64,000 nt of DNA from the NCBI RefSeq assembly GCF_028209625.1, contig NZ_JAQLDU010000002.1, positions 113,842 to 177,841 on the forward strand. The letters are read 5' to 3'. Position numbers and translations under genes: made by a program. This document shows positions 9,389 to 19,082 of this stretch, in pieces. The notes beneath the pieces were generated by a model. It was not told the origin of the DNA. It ran no database searches and saw only the letters and a program-made list of their open reading frames with translations. Within the stretch, counting starts at the first letter, position 1; each line of letters starts with the position of its first letter. The stretch is from Collinsella aerofaciens. GTDB lineage: Bacteria > Actinomycetota > Coriobacteriia > Coriobacteriales > Coriobacteriaceae.

Positions 9389-10571
9389 GTATTCCTACCA
9401 TTTTTAAAGAAACAACGGCGGTAATTGCTATCGCGATTGCGCCAATAACACCGAGCGCTATCTGAATGGGATATAACCCCAACACATATCCAAATATGGA
9501 GAAAAACATTGCAGAAAAGAGGGCCCTTACCAGAGACGCGACGGAAAGGATCGTCGCGCGGAGATCGTCCGCTATCGCGTCTTGGATTAAGTTTTCCGAA
9601 GTGATGTACACCACTTCCGGGAGAAAACAAAGCACCATGCTAAGGCCAAACAAACACAGCGGATTTGAAGCGAACCACGGAAGAATCATGAAAAGACCGG
9701 CCTCGATTAACATCGAGCCGAGCATGGTATTTCTTTTCCCGAAACGCGATGAGAAGAAATCTGCTGCAATGTAGGCCGTCGCATTTACTGCATAGGATGC
9801 ACCGAAAAAGATTCCTATTATGGAGACGGGAGCATCAAATGCATCGAATACCAACTGATTCAAGTTGTAATAACTCCCATAGAATCCATCGAGCATGCTT
9901 GTGCCGATTAGAAGAAGCAATACCGCAAAAGCGGATTCTCCAATGCACCAGGTTTCGCGTCTGAAGATCTTGGCTACGTCAAACCTTTCCTCCCCAGAGT
10001 TTTTGGAATGGGTCGTTTCCATCCTCTCAATGGGATACAGAAGGAAAAGCTGCAGGAGATAGAAAACGGAAACGCATACGTAGAGGACACTCCAAGATAC
10101 TTGGGCAATGAATGATCCAAGTACGATTGCCACTCCCGTCGCGATTGATTGCGCGGCAAGCAGCCGAGCGTTGATGGTGAGGAAGCGCTCTCCTTGACCG
10201 GCATTTCGGGCAATTTCATATAAAAGTGCTTGTTCGGATCCCGATTGAAGGGAGTAGGCGAGTGCCTCAACAAGGGAAAGCGCGACGAGAAAGGGGCCTG
10301 AGAGTAACAGCATGCCAGCCGTATGGAAGAAAAGCAGCAGCACGCCCACTTGAATCGAAAACTTCTTTCCAAAGAAATCGCCTATCAGCCCTGTTGGCAG
10401 CTCGAGAACGACCGTTGCAATGTTAAACAGGGCTTGATAAAGCGCGATTTCCGTGACAGACATTCCTTTCTCCGCAAGGAAAAGTAGAAACACTCCCCGA
10501 TTTAAAACAAATCCCGCGAGAACGAAAAAGGCGGAATAGATGTGCAGCTGCGTAGCGGCATTCTTATTCAT
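9372..10571 (-). CDS. MFS transporter
   Basis: A 399-aa integral membrane protein with about twelve hydrophobic segments and the major-facilitator loop signature between TM2 and TM3 (LPTGLIGDFFGKK). This fits a proton-driven drug or metabolite exporter; the substrate cannot be deduced. A GGAAG ribosome binding site precedes the ATG at 10571. The gene is clearly more AT-rich than its neighbours and uses codons such as AGA, ATA and TTA that are rare in the surrounding genes, which suggests recent acquisition. It lies between a DUF3284 fragment and dnaE. Confidence 0.85.
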   Translation of the reverse strand: MNKNAATQLHIYSAFFVLAGFVLNRGVFLLFLAEKGMSVTEIALYQALFNIATVVLELPTGLIGDFFGKKFSIQVGVLLLFFHTAGMLLLSGPFLVALSLVEALAYSLQSGSEQALLYEIARNAGQGERFLTINARLLAAQSIATGVAIVLGSFIAQVSWSVLYVCVSVFYLLQLFLLYPIERMETTHSKNSGEERFDVAKIFRRETWCIGESAFAVLLLLIGTSMLDGFYGSYYNLNQLVFDAFDAPVSIIGIFFGASYAVNATAYIAADFFSSRFGKRNTMLGSMLIEAGLFMILPWFASNPLCLFGLSMVLCFLPEVVYITSENLIQDAIADDLRATILSVASLVRALFSAMFFSIFGYVLGLYPIQIALGVIGAIAIAITAVVSLKMVGIHVSKN

Positions 10572-10657
10572 TTGGCACTTCCAACAACATTTTTTGTCGG
10601 GCTGTTCGCTACTGACTCGAAACCCGAAGCGTTCACGGTTTCCGATGAAGAGTCACC

Positions 10658-10816
10658 TTACCTTTTGCGGTATGGGCGCTTCTCGTACTTATAGCCGTTG
10701 AGCCTGTTGCGGCTGGGACACTTGCCCGTGGCGTTCTCGATATCCTGCATGATGGACCCCGCCAGAGCGTCAAAAAGCTCCTCCGGCGTCACCTTAAGCG
10801 TTTTGGTGAGCTGCAT
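10658..10816 (-). CDS. Short DUF3284-like protein (N-terminal fragment)
   Basis: A 52-codon ORF with an AAGGGG ribosome binding site. The product begins MQLTKTLKVTPEELFDAL and contains QDIENATGK and GYKYEKRPY. This resembles the first third of DUF3284 proteins (typically about 130-140 aa), which start with an ITKTL..SxEEF stretch followed by QDIxxATGK. A stop codon ends the match after the GYKYEK segment and I see no continuation in any frame downstream, where the AT-rich MFS gene begins. It is either a genuine short form or the remnant of a gene cut by insertion of the MFS gene. Confidence 0.5.
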   Translation of the reverse strand: MQLTKTLKVTPEELFDALAGSIMQDIENATGKCPSRNRLNGYKYEKRPYRKR

Positions 10817-10952
10817 GATGGCCCCTTATCCGTTTGAACCGTTCGGGCCATTGTACCGCCCCAAGCTCTCCCATGCGTTGCGGTGCCATTTGGACGATTG
10901 AGGGCCTTACGGCCGCAAAACCAACCAAATAGCACCATAAAGCCTGAGGTGG

Positions 10953-13900
10953 CTAGAGGCTGTAGGTGACCACCTGAGGCTCGCACGGGTTGGCGGGGTC
11001 GACTTGCTCCACGCGGACGAACTTGACCGTCACGGCCTCAAAGCCCGCCTTGTGCAAAACATCAGCGTAGACGCGCGCCTGCAGGGCATGCTTCTCGAGC
11101 AGCTGGTCGGGCGTCTCATCCGGCGTGCCACCCGTCTTGTAGTCGATGACCAGTGCGCGTGACGGATCGGCCGGGTCGGTCGCCAGTGCATCGATGGCGC
11201 CCTCGGCATAGGCACCGTAGCGAGCGATGTCCTCGTCCTCACAGCCCAGCGAAAAGAACGGCACTTCGGCACGGACGCACGGCCAGGCAAGCAGCTCGGC
11301 ACGGACCGCCGACTTGAGCCAGCGGTCCAGGGCAACGTCGAAGCGTTCGCGCCGCTCCGGCGTCAGGCACCACAGGCGCGCCAGCGCATCGGCACGCTCA
11401 GCGGGCAGCGCATCGGCACCCATCTCGATCAGCCACTGGCAGGCGGCATGGAACGCCGAGCCCAGCGCCATGGGGTTGCCGGCGGGCTCAACGGCGGCCA
11501 CGTCTGCATCGGCCATCTCCGAGCCATCCGACTCCGCATCATCGCCGGACTCGTCCATGGGCACACGCGCCTCGGCGGCACGGTCTTCTGTCTCGGCATG
11601 GAGCGCCGCGGCGATTGACGAGTAGCTATACGAGTCACGCGCCGGGAACGGACAGGTGCCCATGCGCACGCCCACTGCCTGGGGATACACAAGCTCAAAC
11701 GAATCGGGCTCGGGGTCGGCAGGACCGGGCACAGTTGAGTGCGCAGCATTATCAGCAACATCGACATCGCCGCGAACAAGCCTACCCTCGGCATCCAGCG
11801 AAGCGTTAGCCTCAAACGCCTGCTCGCCAAAGGTAAAGTCCGCCAGCGAGATGAGCTCGTAATCGCCCGGCTTGGAGTTGTCGAACACCAAACGGTCGCT
11901 ATCGAGCTGCGGCATGTCCAGACTGTCGGTCGGTAGGATGCGACGCAGCACTTCGTAGGTCAGATCGGTCTCGGCATCGAAGGTCGGCGCACACACCTTG
12001 CCGCGGCTCACGCCGGCATCCATCGCCAGAATGACCAACTCGCGCGCTCGCGTCATGGCGACGTAGAGCAAGCGGGCCCGCTCCTCGAGCGAGAGCCGCA
12101 GGTCATCGTTGCGCAGGCGAACGAATGCCTCGGCGGGAGAACCTGTCGCGCAGACATCCTCCATGAGCTCCGGCGACAGCCACAGCGACGTGCCCTTGCC
12201 CTTAAACGCATGCTCAAACTGCTTTTTGACGTCGTCGCCCTTTATAAAGGTTCCGTCGGCGAGCTTAACGCCGTCGAAGCGTGCCGGCAGCGCCACGACC
12301 TGCGCCCCGCCGTCGACGCGACCCATCTGTGCCGCACCGGACGATTTGCGCACGCCAAAACACTCGGCGACCGCCACGACCGGATATTCCAGACCCTTGG
12401 AGGCGTGCACCGTCATGATGCGTACCGCGCCGTCGCCCTCCTCGTTGAGGGCACCCGGAGCTTCCTTGCCCGCCAAAAAGCGGTCGAAGGCCAGCGCGAT
12501 GGAACGCGGCGAGTTACCGAACTCGGCCTCGGCCTCAACCACAGCATCAAGCGCCTTGAGCACGTTGGCGGCGATGGCCTTGCCCTCGGGGCCACGCTGT
12601 GCCAGACGCACAAACCAACCGGAGGCGTTGACCACGTCGCGCGCGATGGCAGCGAACGAATCGCGGCCCACGCGACGAAGCGCATACCGCAGCACCTCGC
12701 GGGCGCGCGTCACGAGCGGCAAGTCTTGCAAACCCGGCACGTCGAAATCGCTCATGATGCCCGCGTCGATATTCCGGCGCGAGGTCTCCCCCGTCTCGCT
12801 ATCGAGCTTGGTCGCCAGCGCCAGGAACTCCTGGGCGCCGAGCGCAAACATCGGCGAGGCGAGCAGCGGCATAAGGCCCTGCGCCGTATCGGCCGGGTTG
12901 GCGAGCGCGCAGACTAGGGCGCGCACCGTCTGCACCTCGGCTGCCTGGGCAAAGACCGAGCCACCCGCGATCACGCAGTCGAGCCCCTGGTCGCGGAAAG
13001 CCTGGGCATAAACGTCGGCGTTTGTCATGCGGCCCAGCAGCAGCACCATGCCGCCCTGGGGCTGGCCGGCATCGGCAAGCGCGCGGAACCGCTCCGCGAT
13101 CGCGCGGGCCTTGGCCTGTGTGCGCTCCTGCGTACTGCCGCCGGCAACAAAGAGCGCCTGGCGACGCGAGGCGTCCGCTACCAGCGTGTCCTTGCGGCCG
13201 TCGCTCGCCTCAAGATCCAAAAAGCCCTGCATGAGGCCGCCGTCATCGCCGTCGAAGACGCGTGCCACGTAACGCAGCACCTCGTCATGGCTGCGGAAGT
13301 TGCGCACGAGCTTGACGAGCTCGCCGGCGGGGACATCGGCAGCAGCGCCAGCGACGGCCGCCGCCTCGGCCGTCCCCGAGGCGTCCACTTTGCGCTCCTG
13401 GCGGCGGAAGACCTCGACCTCGGCGCCGCGGAAACGATAGATCGACTGCTGTGCATCGCCCACGGTACACAGCGCACGCTCGCCCGCGCCGGTCAGGTAA
13501 CGGATCAGGTCGACCTGCATCTGGTCGGTATCCTGAAACTCATCGATCATGACCATCTTAAAGCGGCCCTCGTATGCCTCTCGGATGGCCGGGTAATCGC
13601 GCAGGGCCTCGTAGGCCATGCGCAGCAGGTCGTTGTTGTCGAGGGCAGACTGGGCAGCCTTGAGCGCGCGGTACTCAGCCTCTACAGAGCGGGCCAAGCC
13701 CACCAGCGCATCGAGCGCCGGACCGCCGCAGGCAAGCACGATATTGATAAACGCATCGGCAGCCTCGGCCTTGAGCAGCTCGACCTGCTCCTTGGGGAAC
13801 GCCTTGCTCGCGCGCGGCATGGTGCACGACATCATGAGTCGTGCCGCATCGGCCATGGTCTTGCCGCTCGCCTCGAACGCGTCGATGGCATCGAGCGCCA

Positions 13901-14582
13901 TCTGCGCTTTCTCGGTCGCGGCCTTGCTCGCACCCAACGCCGCGCGATAGGCGTCGGCAAGCGCAGAGGTGTCGGCCTGGCCGCGCGCCACGCACACATC
14001 GTCCATGCTGCCCGGCAGCTGGCTCGATAGCTCCAGCAGGTCGCGCACCAGACCTTTGATGGTGGTACCGGCGCCAAACGGCCCGCCCTCGCCCGCCATG
14101 GGATACCAAGCGTAGAGGGCCTTAAGCGAGGCGGCGAGCTCAGGCGCGGCATCGGGCGCCGTCGCGCGCCCCAGCACATGCTCGACAGCCTGATCCATAA
14201 GCTCATCGGTATCGGTGAGCACCGTGAATTCGGGATCGATGCCCAGCTCCAGCGCGTGCGTGCGCAGGATACGCGAGCACATACCGTGAATGGTCGAAAT
14301 CCAAGCGTCGTCGACGGTCAGGGCCTCTTCGTCCATACCCTCTTCGATAAGCGCGCGGCGCACACGGTCGCGAATCTCGGCCGCGGCGTCTTTGGTAAAG
14401 GTAATGGCGAGCACCTGGTCCAGGTGCTCGACAAACGGACCGGATTCGGGCGAGAGCGCGTAGACGATGCGGCGCGTGAGGGTAAAGGTCTTGCCCGAGC
14501 CGGCGCCCGCCGAGACAAACAGCGGACGGTCGAGCGTTTTGACGATCTGCAGCTGTTGCGGCATCAAAGTCGAAAGATCCAT
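10953..14582 (-). CDS. addA: AddA-like helicase-nuclease subunit (UvrD/RecB family)
   Basis: A 1209-aa superfamily 1A helicase. Walker A is SAGAGSGKT (residues 24-32), motif II is MIDEFQDTD, and motif III-like GDAQQSIYRFRGA follows. Later motifs include MTVHASKGLEYPVV and LLYVAMTRARE. The C-terminus is a RecB-type nuclease domain with the catalytic LVIDYKTGG (about 1145). With AddB it should form the heterodimer that resects double-strand breaks and loads RecA at Chi-like sites. The start at 14582 follows AAGGAGGG and lies three bases beyond the addB stop, so the pair is translationally coupled. Confidence 0.9.
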   Translation of the reverse strand: MDLSTLMPQQLQIVKTLDRPLFVSAGAGSGKTFTLTRRIVYALSPESGPFVEHLDQVLAITFTKDAAAEIRDRVRRALIEEGMDEEALTVDDAWISTIHGMCSRILRTHALELGIDPEFTVLTDTDELMDQAVEHVLGRATAPDAAPELAASLKALYAWYPMAGEGGPFGAGTTIKGLVRDLLELSSQLPGSMDDVCVARGQADTSALADAYRAALGASKAATEKAQMALDAIDAFEASGKTMADAARLMMSCTMPRASKAFPKEQVELLKAEAADAFINIVLACGGPALDALVGLARSVEAEYRALKAAQSALDNNDLLRMAYEALRDYPAIREAYEGRFKMVMIDEFQDTDQMQVDLIRYLTGAGERALCTVGDAQQSIYRFRGAEVEVFRRQERKVDASGTAEAAAVAGAAADVPAGELVKLVRNFRSHDEVLRYVARVFDGDDGGLMQGFLDLEASDGRKDTLVADASRRQALFVAGGSTQERTQAKARAIAERFRALADAGQPQGGMVLLLGRMTNADVYAQAFRDQGLDCVIAGGSVFAQAAEVQTVRALVCALANPADTAQGLMPLLASPMFALGAQEFLALATKLDSETGETSRRNIDAGIMSDFDVPGLQDLPLVTRAREVLRYALRRVGRDSFAAIARDVVNASGWFVRLAQRGPEGKAIAANVLKALDAVVEAEAEFGNSPRSIALAFDRFLAGKEAPGALNEEGDGAVRIMTVHASKGLEYPVVAVAECFGVRKSSGAAQMGRVDGGAQVVALPARFDGVKLADGTFIKGDDVKKQFEHAFKGKGTSLWLSPELMEDVCATGSPAEAFVRLRNDDLRLSLEERARLLYVAMTRARELVILAMDAGVSRGKVCAPTFDAETDLTYEVLRRILPTDSLDMPQLDSDRLVFDNSKPGDYELISLADFTFGEQAFEANASLDAEGRLVRGDVDVADNAAHSTVPGPADPEPDSFELVYPQAVGVRMGTCPFPARDSYSYSSIAAALHAETEDRAAEARVPMDESGDDAESDGSEMADADVAAVEPAGNPMALGSAFHAACQWLIEMGADALPAERADALARLWCLTPERRERFDVALDRWLKSAVRAELLAWPCVRAEVPFFSLGCEDEDIARYGAYAEGAIDALATDPADPSRALVIDYKTGGTPDETPDQLLEKHALQARVYADVLHKAGFEAVTVKFVRVEQVDPANPCEPQVVTYSL

Positions 14583-14585
14583 GGT

Positions 14586-17500
14586 CTACACGTCCCTCCT
14601 TACAAACGTTCCTTCGTGGTTATACGAGCAGCGCGCATGCGCGGCCTGAGCCGACGTCGGGTCGACGGCGGCAACGTTGCCCGCCTCGAGCTCGCGCAGA
14701 CGCTCGGCAATGCCGGTCTCCACGCGATCGAGCAGCGCATCGAAGTCCATGTTGCCGCCCTCGCCGGGAAAGCCCTTCTTAAGGCCTGGGATGCGGCCGT
14801 CGCCGCGCTCTTCCTCAAGCAACTCGGCGCTCGCCGCACCGCGCAGCGCGGGCTTGCCGCCCTTGGTCGAAAAATAGAGTGCGGCGCGGGTATCCAGATC
14901 CAGAGCCCGGCGCATGGCCTGCGCGTAGATGAGTGTCTGAGTATGGGGCGGCAACCAGCGCGGGTCGTCGATGGGGGCCTCGCCCGACTCCTCGTCGCGC
15001 ACCGTGGGATCGGCGAGCTTAAACTCCTCGACACCCGAACGATGCTTGTAGTCGATTACCACGGCGCGATTCTCGGCATCCACATCCACGCGGTCGATGC
15101 GCCCGCCGAGCGGCCAGCCGGCATACTCGACCTGGAGCTCGTTGAACGCAAACTCCAGGTAGCGCGGCGCGAAGGGCGCGAGCGCCTCGGACTCGTAGGC
15201 AAGCACACCCTCCAGCTGCGGCAAAATCTCGGCCACCTGGCGCTCCTCCACTGGAGAGAGCGGCACCAGCGGGCCCTCGGTACCGCGCTTGCCGGCGTGC
15301 TCGGCCAGGGTCTCGGCAAAGACCTCGTGCAGCAGCTCCTTCGCGCGCGGCAGGTTCATGGGCGTCACGCGCTCCATGCCCTCCTGGGGCAGACGGGCAT
15401 GCAAGTGCTCCAGCATGTCATGGACAAAGTTGCCCTTCTCCATGTTGCCAAAGCCCGCATCGATGGACTGAGGTTTGACGCGATACGAGACGAACCAGCA
15501 TAACGGGCAGGCGGAATAGGCCTCGATCTGCGAGGCGGACGTCAGGCGCGGCACGAGTGGCGCGTCCTCGCCCTCGCCATCGCGACGACGCAGGACCAAA
15601 TACGGCACGGCCTCGGCACTCAGATGCTGAGGGGCTTCACAGGCCACGCGCTCGCGCTTGAGACCTTCGCCCGCCGCGGGATCGAAGTCCCTTACGATAT
15701 CACCCTCACCCACGCACTTCGCCTTGTCGGCGCCAGCGGTCTTAGCGTCGTCAGCTGCTTTAGCAGCTTCAGCGGCCTCGGCAGCGCCAGCGGCCTCGGC
15801 ATGCGCCCGCAACTCGGTCCACACGGCCGCCGGATAGCACTCGCGCGCCTGACGATCGTGGGTCACACGGGCGAGCGTAACCGGACCACGCGACGCTTGT
15901 ATCGCGCGGCCAAAGCGTGCGCGCAGCAAGGCCGCAGGCTCAAGCGTCACGTCCTCGCGACCGAGGCTCGCCGTCAGCGTGGTCAGCGGCCCCTCTTCGT
16001 GTGAGAGCGGATAGCTGTCCAGATCGACATCGGCAAACAGCACGGCATCGTAGCTGCCGGGGCGCAGAGCCGCCGCATCGGCAAGCGAAGCAAAGCGAAC
16101 TTGGGCGCGCGGCGCACGGTCAACCTCGTAGGTCTCGTAATCGTAGGCGGCGCTACGCTTGTCCACCTTGGTTCGAATGTCATCGAGCACGGGCACGGTC
16201 GCGGCCTGCGACACGTTGAGCGCACGGGCGTCATTCATAAGGATGTCGATGACGTGGCGCAGCAGGGCCACCTCCGCCTGGCGACGGGCCTGACCGTCGA
16301 GACCGCCAAGTGCGCGATCGGGCAGTGCCTCGGCAACGGCAAGCATGGCCTTGAGCGCCGTCACGGGTTTGTCGCGCCACAGCGCCTGGAACACGTCCGA
16401 GATCACGCACGGCACGCTCTTAAACCAGTTCTCGTCGCTCGCCGCTTTACGCGCGCCCCTCACCTGGCCCTGCACGCTCTGCAGCAGGCTCTTGACGCCC
16501 GCAGTGGTCTTGCTGCGCGACAGTCGCATATTCTTGTCGAACGTGCGCGCGCTGGCGGCGTCGGCACCCGAAAGCGGGCTGTAAATCCAGTCGGTAAGCT
16601 CCGGAGCGGGCCACCACTCAGTCTTAGAAGCTGCCCCTTCGTCGGCGGCCTTCATACGCTCGATCAGGTTGGCGAGCGCCGTGAACTGCCTGCCCGCAAT
16701 GGATTGGGAAAACGCCGTGAACTCGGCCGTCTCGGCAGCAACGTGGCGCGCCGCCAAACGAGCGGCAAGCTCGCCGAACAGCTGGGGTGCCCGGGCGGAC
16801 ACCACGAGTACGCGCACGGGATCGACGGGTGCGGAGGCGGCATCGTTGACCTTGGACTCCTTGCGCGCTTTCACCATCTTATCGATGACGTCCGCATAGA
16901 CACGGGCACGGGCATGGGGCCCGGCGACTTCCACAAAGGCAGGACGTACGACGGACTTTGGAGCAATCGCGGGAGCGCCGGCATCCTCGTCCAGCGGCGC
17001 GATCTCAAACAGCACACCGCGGACATCAAATGCCGCGGCAAGCTCCTCGCGCATCGCCGCTTGCTCGCGGGCAAGCAGCACGACAACCTCTCCCCCGTTG
17101 TTTGCCACGGCGGACAGCAGCTCGAGCAGGCTATACGTAAATGACGTGACGCCGCGCACGCAAACGGCGCGGGCGCACCCCGGCAGGTTGTCGGCCAAAG
17201 CGCCGGCCATAATGTCAGCCGCCTCGCAGGGCTCGACCATATCTCGACGGTCCAAACCGCGCGCATAGGCGCACAAAAGTTCAAACACGCGAGCCTCGGC
17301 GTCGCTTCTGGGCTTGGGCTTGCAAACGTTGTCGCAGCAACGCTCGGCACCTGTCCCTGCCACACCCGGCAGCACATCGCGAGCCATACGCGCGAGCATA
17401 CGCACCGTGCCCTGGCTGCGCGAAAGCGGCTGCAGGTCGGCGTCGTCGAGGCGCGCTACCATGTCCGAAAACAGCATCTGACGCTGCAGGTTGTCGACGA

Positions 17501-17738
17501 AACCGCGCCCGTCGCCCAAAAGCTCCCACAGCGAGCGAAGCCACGATGTAGGCGTTTTGTAGTCAATACCCAGCGAAATCCCGGCTTCCGCCGCATCATG
17601 GCGGCACAGGTCGAGCTCGGCAAACGTTAGCGCCAGAAGCACGGCACGTCCATGGCGGGCAATAAGGTCGGCAAGCAACGCCGACTCGGCATCGCTCAAA
17701 TCCGTGCCGGCATTGGTGGTATAGATTCGAACAGGCAT
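14586..17738 (-). CDS. addB: AddB-like PD-(D/E)XK nuclease subunit
   Basis: A 1050-aa protein with a degenerate helicase-like N-terminal body and a C-terminal RecB-family nuclease domain. Visible motifs are GNFVHDMLEHLH (about 770), VVIDYKHRSG (about 890) and the QTLIYAQAM helix. It lies directly upstream of addA in the same orientation, the usual addBA order. Canonical AddB carries a 4Fe-4S cluster with three closely spaced C-terminal cysteines. Here I see only one cysteine in the tail (HARCSYNHEG) plus SACPLC near the nuclease start, so the cluster is probably incomplete or absent. The ATG at 17738 has GGAGGA directly upstream. An Ala-rich stretch near residues 650-670 looks like a linker. 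Confidence 0.83.
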   Translation of the reverse strand: MPVRIYTTNAGTDLSDAESALLADLIARHGRAVLLALTFAELDLCRHDAAEAGISLGIDYKTPTSWLRSLWELLGDGRGFVDNLQRQMLFSDMVARLDDADLQPLSRSQGTVRMLARMARDVLPGVAGTGAERCCDNVCKPKPRSDAEARVFELLCAYARGLDRRDMVEPCEAADIMAGALADNLPGCARAVCVRGVTSFTYSLLELLSAVANNGGEVVVLLAREQAAMREELAAAFDVRGVLFEIAPLDEDAGAPAIAPKSVVRPAFVEVAGPHARARVYADVIDKMVKARKESKVNDAASAPVDPVRVLVVSARAPQLFGELAARLAARHVAAETAEFTAFSQSIAGRQFTALANLIERMKAADEGAASKTEWWPAPELTDWIYSPLSGADAASARTFDKNMRLSRSKTTAGVKSLLQSVQGQVRGARKAASDENWFKSVPCVISDVFQALWRDKPVTALKAMLAVAEALPDRALGGLDGQARRQAEVALLRHVIDILMNDARALNVSQAATVPVLDDIRTKVDKRSAAYDYETYEVDRAPRAQVRFASLADAAALRPGSYDAVLFADVDLDSYPLSHEEGPLTTLTASLGREDVTLEPAALLRARFGRAIQASRGPVTLARVTHDRQARECYPAAVWTELRAHAEAAGAAEAAEAAKAADDAKTAGADKAKCVGEGDIVRDFDPAAGEGLKRERVACEAPQHLSAEAVPYLVLRRRDGEGEDAPLVPRLTSASQIEAYSACPLCWFVSYRVKPQSIDAGFGNMEKGNFVHDMLEHLHARLPQEGMERVTPMNLPRAKELLHEVFAETLAEHAGKRGTEGPLVPLSPVEERQVAEILPQLEGVLAYESEALAPFAPRYLEFAFNELQVEYAGWPLGGRIDRVDVDAENRAVVIDYKHRSGVEEFKLADPTVRDEESGEAPIDDPRWLPPHTQTLIYAQAMRRALDLDTRAALYFSTKGGKPALRGAASAELLEEERGDGRIPGLKKGFPGEGGNMDFDALLDRVETGIAERLRELEAGNVAAVDPTSAQAAHARCSYNHEGTFVRRDV

Positions 17739-17820
17739 GGTCCTCCGCTCAAACTGTTCGCAATAATCAATGTATCCATCCTACCCGCCCACGCGGACAG
17801 ATTTGCCCCACGCCAACAGA

Positions 17821-17909
17821 TTTGATCCCTTGGGGACGGAGGAAAACGGATCACCGGGTTAGACTGGCCCCTTCGGTGATCCGTTTTCCTCCGTCCCCAA
17901 GGGATCAAA
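17821..17909. repeat. 35-bp perfect inverted repeat of the GGGGAC family
   Basis: Arms 17821-17855 and 17875-17909 are exact reverse complements around a 19-base loop. The arms include CCTTGGGGACGGAGGAAAAC. The GGGGAC core recurs in palindromes at about 31.4, 52.5 and 57.2 kb and in relics at about 31.86 and 42.95 kb. It resembles REP-type dispersed palindromes. It sits in the gap between the addB start and the TrpR-like gene. Confidence 0.85.
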
Positions 17910-17934
17910 AAACCGCCCCCGGAGGAGCGGTTTT
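17909..17934 (-). terminator. Rho-independent terminator of the TrpR-like gene
   Basis: On the minus strand AAAACCGC pairs with GCGGTTTT across a GC-rich loop and is followed by a T run. It lies 24 bases after the stop of the 17958-18257 gene. Confidence 0.75.
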
Positions 17935-17957
17935 GCACAATTCGTTTTTGGCGCGGC

Positions 17958-18257
17958 CTACTCGCCATCCTCCAGCTTAATGAGGATTTTGCGGTAGCCA
18001 CCGTACTCGCCGTTGAGCGCCTTGGACACACGGCTCACCGTGGTGGACGAAGCGCCGGTACGCGCCTGAACCTCGACATAGGGCTCGCCCTCGTCCAGAT
18101 AACGCGCGACCTGCAGACGCTGCGATAGATCGCAAATCTCGCGCGGCGTGCAGATATCGGTCAAAAACGCTTGGATATCTTTCTCGTCGTCCAAAAGGCT
18201 AAATGCGTGGACCAGCTGCTTGACATCAGGCTTGTCAAACATGTTCTCGATATTCAT
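17958..18257 (-). CDS. YerC/YecD-type TrpR-related regulator
   Basis: A 99-aa protein with the TrpR-like fold: LLDDEKDIQAFLTDICTPRE, then the helix-turn-helix LSQRLQVARYLDEGEPYVEV and TGASSTTVSRVSKAL. The YerC family are small DNA-binding proteins whose targets are mostly unknown. They lack an obvious tryptophan-binding assignment, and nothing nearby belongs to tryptophan metabolism. It is transcribed alone with its own terminator. Confidence 0.85.
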   Translation of the reverse strand: MNIENMFDKPDVKQLVHAFSLLDDEKDIQAFLTDICTPREICDLSQRLQVARYLDEGEPYVEVQARTGASSTTVSRVSKALNGEYGGYRKILIKLEDGE

Positions 18258-18579
18258 CGATCACCGCCAAACCCGCCAAAAGGCATCGAAGTTGATACTG
18301 ACATCGGGCATCGTTCGCCCGTTCTATGCAATAGGGCAACGCCTATGGCTTTTGCCCGTAGCAGTTTAGCACACCACCAAACTAAAGCGACAAGACTCTC
18401 TGCCAGCGGCACGTTTTCTAGGACGAACGCCGTTTTGAAACCGAATGCGCACGCAAGCTCCACGAATATCTGAGACAATGGGCGCCCAAACAGGGCCGTG
18501 CCCCGCACCCATCCAAGTTGCAAAGGCATGTGCCTCTCACGCTCCCTCACCATGCCATTCGCAAGAAAGGATTCACACC
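18258..18579. other. Intergenic gap between divergent regulator and holin-like genes
   Basis: About 320 bases that should hold the two divergent promoters. I see no convincing gene, repeat or RNA. Overlapping open frames here lack ribosome binding sites and resemble no family. Confidence 0.4.
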
Positions 18580-18945
18580 ATGCGCTTTATGCTCAACTGG
18601 CTTTTGACCTCAATCGCCATCGCGATCGCAACGTTTCTCGTCCCCGGCATTCAGCCCTTCGGCATGGCCGACGCCTGGGTCTGCTTTGCCTTCGTGGGAC
18701 TGTTCCTCAACATCGTCGACTCGCTCGTTAAGCCGTTCCTGACGGTCATCTCGCTGCCACTCACTATTATCACGCTTGGTATTTTTCAGCTTGTGGTCAA
18801 CAGCTTTATGCTCGAGCTGGCCAGCTACCTGTCGGTCAATCTGCTGGGCGCGGGTATCTCCATCGCCAGCTTTGGATCGGCGTTTATGGGCAGCATCCTG
18901 GTATCCATCATGCGCAGCATTCTCGACAGCATCGCCGGAAACTAA
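18580..18945 (+). CDS. Phage holin family 4-like membrane protein
   Basis: A 121-aa very hydrophobic protein with about four transmembrane segments. The segment LFLNIVDSLVKPFLTVISLPL followed by TLGIFQLVVNSFMLELAS is typical of the YvlD/phage holin superfamily IV proteins, which are chromosomal rather than phage-borne in many Gram-positive bacteria. Function is unknown; a role in envelope stress has been suggested for relatives. The ATG at 18580 has AGAAAGGA upstream and starts at the first membrane helix, whereas the open frame extends further upstream without support. A terminator follows. Confidence 0.8.
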   Translation: MRFMLNWLLTSIAIAIATFLVPGIQPFGMADAWVCFAFVGLFLNIVDSLVKPFLTVISLPLTIITLGIFQLVVNSFMLELASYLSVNLLGAGISIASFGSAFMGSILVSIMRSILDSIAGN

Positions 18946-18982
18946 AGCGACCGGATACGGACCGCCACAACACGCCAAAACG

Positions 18983-19013
18983 AAGGCCGTCCATCGCAAC
19001 GATGGGCGGCCTT
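18983..19013 (+). terminator. Rho-independent terminator after holin-like gene
   Basis: AAGGCCGtCCATCG pairs with CGATGGgCGGCCTT across a CAA loop, 37 bases beyond the stop. The T run is short, so this is a moderately confident call. Confidence 0.6.
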
Positions 19014-19082
19014 GCCATTTGTCGAGCCTCAGAGGGCAGGAAAATCTACCATTTCTACCCCGTCCCCCAATAGCAGGTGGGG

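Noticed and set aside
18580..18945. Prophage remnant suggested by the holin-like gene
   Set aside because: No other phage genes nearby; this membrane family is commonly chromosomal.
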